Source of the DNA: DATARR01 sp036376245
Lineage (GTDB): Bacteria; Acidobacteriota; Thermoanaerobaculia; Multivoradales; UBA5704
Assembly: GCA_036376245.1 (NCBI GenBank)
Contig: DASVAS010000088.1
Span: 51,489-115,488, forward strand
DNA: 64,000 nt
Direction: 5' to 3'
The position numbers were made by a program, and so were the translations under genes. Below are positions 7,436 to 14,155 of this stretch, piece after piece (position 1 is the first letter of the stretch; every line of letters begins with the position of its first letter). The notes beneath the pieces were generated by a model. The model saw nothing but the letters and a program-made list of their open reading frames with translations. It did no database searches and had not been told where the DNA came from.

Positions 7436-8431
7436 GTGTTGACGTGCGGCGACTGGCTTGCGGTCGTCAGCCCCTATCTTTCGGAGCCCCTCTTCGGCCT
7501 GCGGGCGGTCGAACGTCTCCATGCCGCCGGCCGGCGACTGCCGGGGGATTGCCTGGCGGTCCTGGAAACGCGCCTCCGCCCGGAGCCCGGACCCGTCGAC
7601 CTTTCCATCCGCCTGCGGACGCCCGCCGAGGCGCGGCGGATGGACGGCCGAGGCCTTCCTCCTCACCTTGCGGCGTTTCTCGGCTCCTGGTCTGAGCTGG
7701 GCGGACCCTTCGCCGCGGTGCGGTCCGTCTGGCTGGAATTCGACCTGGACCGCGACTTGGAGGAGGGCCTGCCCTCTCCCATCCCCTGCGCGAAGCTCTC
7801 CGGCGCGGTGGCTCCGGAGTGGCTGACCGGCACGCTCCTGCCGGCTCTTCACGGTAAGCCTCTCGATCCCGGACAGCGGGAAGCGGTGCGATCCTGCCTC
7901 GCGGTCCTCCCGGAATCAGCCCGCCTCCTCTACGCTTTCAGCCTCTATCCGAGAAATCCCGACGCCGTCCGTCTGGAGATCTTCGGTCTGGACCCGCGAG
8001 AAATCCTGGAGACCCTTCAGAGGGTGGCCCCCCAGACGGTGGAGCGCGCCGCGGAGGTCGCTCCGCTCTTCGCGGAATCCGACCGGCTTCATCTCTCCCT
8101 GGATCTCACCTCGGAGGTCCTGCCGAGGATCGGCATCGAAGCGTCCTTCGCCCGCCAGCCGGAACGGGAGCCGCGCTGGAACGTCCTCTTCGAGAGACTG
8201 GTGACAGCAGGGCTCTGCGATCCCGGAAAACGGGACGCGGCCCTCGCCTGGTCCGGGTACGACACCTTCCGGACGGCTCCGGAGGCGTGGCCCGTGGCTG
8301 CGGGACGCCGGGGCTTTTGCGTTCGCAGCCTCAGCCACGTGAAGGTGGTCTGTCAGCCGGACCGCAATCCCGAAGCCAAGGTCTACCTGGCGTTCGGATG
8401 GCTGGAGCGCTCCAGAGCGGCGGAAAACTGA
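7436..8431 (+). CDS. Uncharacterised protein next to the GG-leader peptide
   Basis: A 331-residue protein starting at GTG 7436, 12 bp after the peptide gene, so the two are probably co-transcribed. It has no signal or membrane segment. It alternates strand-like segments (VWLEFDLDRDLEE, LHLSLDLTSEVLPRIGIEAS) and ends in a distinctive block (SHVKVVCQPDRNPEAKVYLA). I cannot assign a family. Its place directly after a leader-type peptide suggests a modification or immunity role, which is inference. The last 49 bp overlap the end of the convergent cyclase gene. Confidence 0.6.
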   Translation: MLTCGDWLAVVSPYLSEPLFGLRAVERLHAAGRRLPGDCLAVLETRLRPEPGPVDLSIRLRTPAEARRMDGRGLPPHLAAFLGSWSELGGPFAAVRSVWLEFDLDRDLEEGLPSPIPCAKLSGAVAPEWLTGTLLPALHGKPLDPGQREAVRSCLAVLPESARLLYAFSLYPRNPDAVRLEIFGLDPREILETLQRVAPQTVERAAEVAPLFAESDRLHLSLDLTSEVLPRIGIEASFARQPEREPRWNVLFERLVTAGLCDPGKRDAALAWSGYDTFRTAPEAWPVAAGRRGFCVRSLSHVKVVCQPDRNPEAKVYLAFGWLERSRAAEN

Positions 8432-11400
8432 GACGCGAGAGGGACGCCGAAGTCTCCGGCAAGCGCCTCCGCCTTCTCCACGTACCTCGAGACTCCGAGC
8501 TCCAGGAATAGCTGGTGGGCTTCCCGGATCTGTCGGGCGGCCTCGCCGGAATCCCCTCCCGGGCCGGCGAGCGCCAGGTCAAGCCGGGTCCTGCCGATCT
8601 CGAAGGGGGCCTGGATGGCGTCGAAGCTCTCCAGCGCCTTCCCGAGCCAGGTTTCGGCCTCCTCCCGTTCTCCTTGCTGGACGGCGATCCGCCCCAGCGT
8701 CCTCTGGGCGAGCCCGACCCCATACCGGAAGTTGGAGCCCTCCGCGGCCTCCAGGGCTCGCAGTCCAATCTCCCGGACTTTCGAAGGAAGATCTCCAGCC
8801 AGGAGCCGGGCCTCCGCCAGGAACGCCGAGAACCAGCCGTAGAGTTGCAGCATGCCGGCCTGGCGGAGCCGCTCGGTCGAATCCTCCAGCGCCTCGACGG
8901 CGTGCCGGACGTCCTGCTTCTGCAGGTAGGCGTAGCCCAGGAATCCCAGGGCCGCGGCCGTGTTGAGGGGATCCTGGGCCCGCTTGAGGCCGCCCTTGCA
9001 CTTCTCGATCCCCAGCTCCCAATCCCCCAGCGAAGCATGGAAATACCCCGTGCTCCAGGAGGGGTCGAGACGCGGGTCCTGCAGAGCCTGCCAGATGGCC
9101 TCCGCCTGCTCCATCCTCTCGAACGCGTTCTCGAACTGTCCCAGAACGTAGTGGTGGAACCCGACGACCCAGTACGCCTGCCCCTGCCACCACGGGTCGG
9201 CGCCCCGCTCCAGCAGGGCCACGGCCTGATGACCGTGCTCGATCCCTTCGGAGAACCGCCCGGACCAGAAGGCATCCCGGCAGAGGACGTACCAGGACCG
9301 CCCCTCCGTCTCGGCGTCCCCGGCCTCGCGCGCCTCCGCGATCGCCCGGCGGGCGTTGCTCGCGGCCTCCTCCTGGTTGCCGAGATAGCTGTAGGTATGG
9401 GCCAGCCAGAAGTAGTAGCGCCCGGCGAGGGAGGGATCCGCCACCCGCTCCAGGACCTCCCGGTAGCGGGAGAAGACCTCCAGGGTCTCCGCCAGACCGG
9501 CCAGGGGGAGGAGCGAATGGGCGAGCTGAAGGATCACCTCCAGAGAGCGGCGGTCCCGCTCGCCTTCGGGCAGGCCCCCGGCATGGGCCAGCGCCTCCCG
9601 CAAGGCCCGGGCCGCCTCGGAGTGGGCGTACCCGCGGGCCGCCTTCTCCGCGAACAGAGCCAGATATCGGACCGCCTTCTCCGCCATGTCAGCCTCCGAA
9701 TAGTGATAGGCGAGACTGTCGTAGACATCCTCCAGGCGATCTCCATGCAGGGCTTCAAAGGCCTGACCGGCGGCCGCGTGCAGAGCCCGCCGGCGGCCCG
9801 TCAGGAGGGTCTGGTACACCGCCTCCTGGGTCAACCCGTGCCGGAAGAGGTACAGCGGCTCGTCGGCCGTGGGCTCCTCGTAGAGGAACTCCCATCGCTT
9901 GAGGTCCGATAGCAAGGCGCCCAGACTCTCCGGCTGTTCCCAGACCGCCGCCAGAAGGTTGAGCGGCAGCTCCCGCCCCAGGACCGAGGCGGTCTGGAGG
10001 AGCCGCTTGTGCTCCTCCGGCAGCCGGTCGATACGGGCCATCAGCACCCCTTGGATCGTGTCCGGCACCGAGATGCCCGGACGCTCCAACTGCGAGCGGG
10101 CCAGCTCTTCGAGAAAGAACGGATTGCCCTCCGCCTTGATGAGAATGGAGCCCATCAGGTCCGCCGAGGGCTCGGCCCGGCGGAGCACCGACCTGACCAC
10201 CTCCTGGCTCTCCAGGTCCGTGAGCCGCGAGAGGGCGATCTGGGTGGCGTAGGACTTCTCGATCCAGGGCGGGCGGTACCCCGAGCGATAGGTTCCGATG
10301 AGCAGCATGCGGGAGGCGACCAGTCCTTCCGCCAGGAAGGCCAGGAAGTCCTCCGACGTCTTGTCCACCCAGTGCAGATCCTCGATCTCCAGCACGACCA
10401 GGTCCCCCCGCCCCGTGTTGAGGATCAACTGCCGGAGGATGCGGAACGTCCGCGCCTGGACGGCCTGCGGGCTCAGCTCCGCCGCCTTCTCCGCGCCCTC
10501 CTCCACTCCCAGCAGGTGCAGGAGATAGGGCAGGGACTCCATGGGATCGAGACCCGCCCTGTCGAGGCCCGCCGCCACCTTGGCGGTAACGGTGGCGGGG
10601 TCGTCCCCTTCGCCGATCCCCCACTCGTTGCGGAGCATGTAGAGGATGGGGAGGTACGGCGTGCCGCTGGCATAGGAGAGGCACCGCCCGGCCAGGAACA
10701 GCACCGGCCGGTCCCACAGCCGCCGGCGGAATTCATAGACCAGCCGCGATTTGCCCGCGCCGGCCTCGGCCGCGACGCCCACCACCTGCCCCTCCCCGCC
10801 GGCCGCCCGCTCCCGGAGCTGCTCCAGGATCTCCATCTCCCGTCCCCGGCCTACGAAGGGAGAGCGCGCCACACCGCTCAACGGTTCGGACTGCAGCGTC
10901 CCGATCCCCAGCAGCTTGAAGATCCGGACCGGGGCTTCCTTGCCCTTGATCGGCACCGGCCCCAGATCCTCCAGTTGGACCGAGCCGTGGAGATACCGGC
11001 TGGTCTCCTCGCTGACCAGGACCATCCCGGGCTCCGCGAGCTGCTGGAGACGGGCCGCCAGGTTGGTGGTGTCGCCGATGGCGGTGTAGTCCTTGCGGAG
11101 CTGGTCGCCGATCCCTCCCACCACGACCCAGCCGGTGTTGATCCCCATGCGGACCTTGAGGTCCACCCCGTGGCGCCCGCCCAGTTCGGCGCTGTGCTCC
11201 CGCAGGAGCCTCTGGAGCCCGATGGCGGCGAGGGAGGCGCGGCGGGCATGATCCTCATGGGCGATGGGGGCGCCGAACAGGGCCATGAAGCCGTCGCCGA
11301 GGAACTGGTTGATGGTCCCCTCGTACCGGTGGACCTCGCCCAGGGCCATCTCGAAGAACCGGTTGAGCAGGAAGTGCATGGTCTCCGGCCCCAGCCGCTC

Positions 11401-11748
11401 GGCCAGGGTCGTGGACCCCACCAGGTCGCAGAACAGGACCGTGACCGGCTTGCGCTCCCCCTCCAGCGCCGCCTTGGACTGGAACACCTGGGCGGCGAGG
11501 TGGGCGGGGGTGTAGTCCTGGGCGGCTGGACGGCTCGGCTGGACGGGCTCGGGCTCTGGGGCGGGAGGCGGCGCCAGAGGCAGGGCCGGTTCCCGGGCGG
11601 CGAGAGGGGATCCACACTCGCCGCAGAACTTGAACCCGGGCGGGTTCTCCGTCCCGCACTGCGGACACACGGGGGCCAGCTTGGCCCCACACTGGCCGCA
11701 GAACTTCATGCCCGGAGGGCTATCGAACTGGCACTGCGCGCATTTCAT
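8383..11748 (-). CDS. Class III adenylate/guanylate cyclase with zinc ribbons, AAA ATPase and TPR domain
   Basis: A 1121-residue multidomain protein. The ATG at 11748 is chosen because it begins the first zinc ribbon (MKCAQCQFDSPPGMKFCGQC). The open frame runs to 11949 without features. Domain order: two zinc ribbons (four CxxC pairs, residues 1-50); a class III nucleotide cyclase domain (VTVLFCDLVGSTTLAERLG; INQFLGDGFMALFGAP, residues ~110-290); an AAA/ORC-type ATPase with Walker A AEAGAGKSR (residues ~300-620); and many TPR-like repeats to the C-terminus. This cyclase-AAA-TPR layout is common in Acidobacteriota, Chloroflexi and Myxococcota. A cyclic-nucleotide-binding protein is encoded at 13591-14145, so a local signalling link is possible but unproven. 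Confidence 0.9.
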   Translation of the reverse strand: MKCAQCQFDSPPGMKFCGQCGAKLAPVCPQCGTENPPGFKFCGECGSPLAAREPALPLAPPPAPEPEPVQPSRPAAQDYTPAHLAAQVFQSKAALEGERKPVTVLFCDLVGSTTLAERLGPETMHFLLNRFFEMALGEVHRYEGTINQFLGDGFMALFGAPIAHEDHARRASLAAIGLQRLLREHSAELGGRHGVDLKVRMGINTGWVVVGGIGDQLRKDYTAIGDTTNLAARLQQLAEPGMVLVSEETSRYLHGSVQLEDLGPVPIKGKEAPVRIFKLLGIGTLQSEPLSGVARSPFVGRGREMEILEQLRERAAGGEGQVVGVAAEAGAGKSRLVYEFRRRLWDRPVLFLAGRCLSYASGTPYLPILYMLRNEWGIGEGDDPATVTAKVAAGLDRAGLDPMESLPYLLHLLGVEEGAEKAAELSPQAVQARTFRILRQLILNTGRGDLVVLEIEDLHWVDKTSEDFLAFLAEGLVASRMLLIGTYRSGYRPPWIEKSYATQIALSRLTDLESQEVVRSVLRRAEPSADLMGSILIKAEGNPFFLEELARSQLERPGISVPDTIQGVLMARIDRLPEEHKRLLQTASVLGRELPLNLLAAVWEQPESLGALLSDLKRWEFLYEEPTADEPLYLFRHGLTQEAVYQTLLTGRRRALHAAAGQAFEALHGDRLEDVYDSLAYHYSEADMAEKAVRYLALFAEKAARGYAHSEAARALREALAHAGGLPEGERDRRSLEVILQLAHSLLPLAGLAETLEVFSRYREVLERVADPSLAGRYYFWLAHTYSYLGNQEEAASNARRAIAEAREAGDAETEGRSWYVLCRDAFWSGRFSEGIEHGHQAVALLERGADPWWQGQAYWVVGFHHYVLGQFENAFERMEQAEAIWQALQDPRLDPSWSTGYFHASLGDWELGIEKCKGGLKRAQDPLNTAAALGFLGYAYLQKQDVRHAVEALEDSTERLRQAGMLQLYGWFSAFLAEARLLAGDLPSKVREIGLRALEAAEGSNFRYGVGLAQRTLGRIAVQQGEREEAETWLGKALESFDAIQAPFEIGRTRLDLALAGPGGDSGEAARQIREAHQLFLELGVSRYVEKAEALAGDFGVPLASQFSAALERSSHPNAR

Positions 11749-11893
11749 GGCCTTCGCCCCGGCCCTCAGTGTACTCTCTGGCGTCTGAAAACTCCCCACT
11801 CGCTGCGCCTTCTCGAGCTTGCCGTAGAATGAGCAGTCCTGAGCAGAGATTTGGCCTGCGACAACAGGCTTGAACAGACGGAGAACGCGCGAC

Positions 11894-12907
11894 GTGAACG
11901 ATCGGTTCCTCCGTACCTCCCTTCCGGACCCGCTTTTCTCGGCCAACATCTACTGCGATGGCTTTTTGGACGAGGTACTCCGGGGAGCCGTCGCGCCATT
12001 CTGGAAGGAGTTGCGCCGCCGCGAGCCGAAGGGGCCGGGCTATCTCTGGGTGGTCCGCTACGGCCGGCGCGGCGAGCATCTAAAGGTACGCCTGCATGGC
12101 CCCGAGGAATGGGCCGGCTTCCGCGCCCTCCTTGTCGAGTCTGTGACTATCTGCTTCGCCGCTCTCGGGGCTCCACAAGAAAAAGGGCGCCGCAGTGAAC
12201 GTATGGACATCCCTCCCATGGACGAGGAAGATGCCGAAGAGGGCCTCTACCCGGACCGGACTCTCCTCTGGACCCGCTATCGGCGAAGTCACGTCTCCCT
12301 GCCGGCGGGGCCTTATCTTCGTGACGACCACTTCCTCTCACTGTTCACCCCTTGCCTGGGCGTGGCCTGCGAGCGGACCCTCGCCGCTTTCCGGCCCTTA
12401 GCGGATGGCAAGGCGCCGACCAGCCTGCGGCGGACCACGCTGCTCCAAGGGCTGATCTCAGGGCTTGGCACCCTCGGTTGGCCGGCTTCGGAATGCTGCG
12501 CCTACCTGGCTTATCACCGGGACTGGCTAATCCGTTTTTCCTTGTGCCGTAACGGCGCTCACCCGGAGCAGGGGCGGGAGATCCTGGCTCGCTTCGAGGA
12601 GCAAGCCGTCAGGATGGGTGCCGCGCTGGAGCGCCTGCGCTCCCTGACCCGAGCGGAGTGGGAGAAAGACCAGCAGCCCCATGCCTCGGAGGACCCGTGG
12701 CATGACCGCCTGGCCCACCTCGCCGCCTATCTCTCTCCGTTAGCGGCCGATCCGGAGCGCAACATCGACCCCTACACGTCGAATCCCGTCTTCGCTCCGC
12801 TCTTCAAGGTCTTCCACGGCTTCGCCAACACCCTGGGGCTCAACGCCATGGAAGAGGGATATACCCATCACCTGCTGCTTCAGGCGGCGACCATGGAGGC
12901 TGCTTGA
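11894..12907 (+). CDS. Stand-alone protein resembling the lantibiotic dehydratase C-terminal (thiopeptide-type) domain
   Basis: A 337-residue protein. I prefer the GTG at 11894, which has GGAGA 8 bases upstream. A TTG at 11870 is in frame but poorly led. The early segment (YLWVVRYGRRGEHLKVRLHG) matches the 'WffIRYxdpxxHLRlRf' signature of the SpaB_C / thiopeptide-type bacteriocin biosynthesis domain. The end (FKVFHGFANTLGL, then NAMEEGYTHHLL) fits the 'HmxxNRLGxxxxxExxxxxLl' ending of the same family. In full LanB enzymes this domain eliminates glutamate; stand-alone versions also act as thiopeptide cyclases. No glutamylation partner is in the window. Substrate unknown; the GG-leader peptide at 7250 is the nearest candidate. 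Confidence 0.65.
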   Translation: MNDRFLRTSLPDPLFSANIYCDGFLDEVLRGAVAPFWKELRRREPKGPGYLWVVRYGRRGEHLKVRLHGPEEWAGFRALLVESVTICFAALGAPQEKGRRSERMDIPPMDEEDAEEGLYPDRTLLWTRYRRSHVSLPAGPYLRDDHFLSLFTPCLGVACERTLAAFRPLADGKAPTSLRRTTLLQGLISGLGTLGWPASECCAYLAYHRDWLIRFSLCRNGAHPEQGREILARFEEQAVRMGAALERLRSLTRAEWEKDQQPHASEDPWHDRLAHLAAYLSPLAADPERNIDPYTSNPVFAPLFKVFHGFANTLGLNAMEEGYTHHLLLQAATMEAA

Positions 12908-13587
12908 CGCCCTCTGCCTTGGAGTTTCACCACTTCGCGGCTCGCAGCGGCGAGGCAGGGAAGACCTGGGTCCAAGAGTATCTCCGTCCGGAAGTGCAGC
13001 GTCCCGTGCAAAGAATCGACGAGGCCCTTCTCCTCATGCGACGCCGCAAGCTCGACGCCGGGCTGGAAAGGCTCCAGGAGACCACCCTGGAACTCCGCCG
13101 TTTGAGCGAGCTTCCTCCAGCGGTCCTTTCTGTGCTGGACCGCTGGTACTTCGGAGTTCTCTCCTTTTACCAATATTGCGTAGAAGATTTTGAAGCCGCT
13201 ACCGGATCGTTGTCGCGGGCGGAGGAGTCTGTCGTGGCGGCGCTCAGCGGGTGCCGATTCCTGCTCCCTCTGGCCAATCACTGCCACGAGTTCCGGCTCC
13301 ACCATGCCCGCATTGCGCGCAATCAGCGTCACTGGGACGAAATGTGGCGGCACATCGAGGTCGCCCGCGCGATGATGGAGGACCGGTCGCCCCTTTGCCT
13401 GCTCGCCGACGGTTCGGCCGTCGGCTATTCAGACTTGATCAAGTTCTACCGCGCATTGGAGCCCCTGAGCCCCCAGGAATTGGATTACCTCAAAGAAGAG
13501 CTGAATCCGGAGCTCCGGATCCAGCTCTTCCAGAGATTCACTCACAGCCTCTGCACGATTCCCGGGTTCGTGATCCCCTATCCCTGA
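12904..13587 (+). CDS. Uncharacterised protein coupled to the LanB-C-like gene
   Basis: A 227-residue protein starting at TTG 12904, which overlaps the preceding TGA (TTGA), so translation is likely coupled. It is mostly helical (RPVQRIDEALLLMRRRKLDA; LRRLSELPPAVLSVLDRWYF) and may contain TPR-like pairs. I see no catalytic motif, signal or membrane span. It ends with SLCTIPGFVIPYP, just 3 bp from the convergent cyclic-nucleotide-binding gene. Tight coupling implies that it works with the upstream protein. Function unknown. Confidence 0.6.
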   Translation: MTPSALEFHHFAARSGEAGKTWVQEYLRPEVQRPVQRIDEALLLMRRRKLDAGLERLQETTLELRRLSELPPAVLSVLDRWYFGVLSFYQYCVEDFEAATGSLSRAEESVVAALSGCRFLLPLANHCHEFRLHHARIARNQRHWDEMWRHIEVARAMMEDRSPLCLLADGSAVGYSDLIKFYRALEPLSPQELDYLKEELNPELRIQLFQRFTHSLCTIPGFVIPYP

Positions 13588-13590
13588 GGG

Positions 13591-14145
13591 TTACGACACC
13601 ATCACCCGCTTCACCATCCGGTCGAACCGCTCCCCCGCCAGATACACCCCATCCAGCACATTGGGATCGAGCTCGTCCACCTCATCCACTTCGTCATCCT
13701 CCACCCCCTCTCCCGTACCCGAGCCACCCAGCGCCCGGTGACGCTCGCGGACGGTCGTCGAGAGGTAGATCGCCAGCGCCCTGTAGAAGCGGGCGGCGAA
13801 GCCGGAGTCCGACAGAAGCTTGGCGTTGAGGACGGACTTCGGAACGGCGAAGACGGTGGAGTCCTCCAGGGCCCGCACCGTCGCGGAGGGGGGACGGGCG
13901 TCCACGAAGGACATCTCGCCGACGATCTCGCCGGCGTTCAGGCGGGCGATCTCACGTTCCGGGCCTCTCCGAGGCTTCAGCCAGACGGCGAGCCTTCCTT
14001 CCAGGAGGATGAAGACGGCCTCCACCGGGACCCCCTGCTCGATGAGGGTCCCTCCCGCGGGGACGAACCGGCGGCTTCCCGCCGTGAGCATCCACTCGAC
14101 GTCGTCGTCGTTCAACTGGCCGAAGAGGAAGAGGACTTTTCGCAT
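13591..14145 (-). CDS. Cyclic-nucleotide-binding (Crp/Fnr-like) domain protein without HTH
   Basis: A 184-residue protein. Residues ~5-125 are a cNMP-binding β-barrel: RFVPAGGTLIEQGVPVEAVF, then ILLEGRLAV, with the phosphate-binding-cassette-like GEIVGEMSFVDARPPSATV. No DNA-binding domain follows. Instead there is an acidic linker (GVEDDEVDEVDELDP) and a short tail. It is the last gene of the exporter operon, 10 bp after the second ABC transporter. It might gate or regulate export in response to a nucleotide, and a class III cyclase is encoded nearby. Ligand and role are inference. Confidence 0.8.
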   Translation of the reverse strand: MRKVLFLFGQLNDDDVEWMLTAGSRRFVPAGGTLIEQGVPVEAVFILLEGRLAVWLKPRRGPEREIARLNAGEIVGEMSFVDARPPSATVRALEDSTVFAVPKSVLNAKLLSDSGFAARFYRALAIYLSTTVRERHRALGGSGTGEGVEDDEVDEVDELDPNVLDGVYLAGERFDRMVKRVMVS

Positions 14146-14155
14146 GGTGGGCTCC

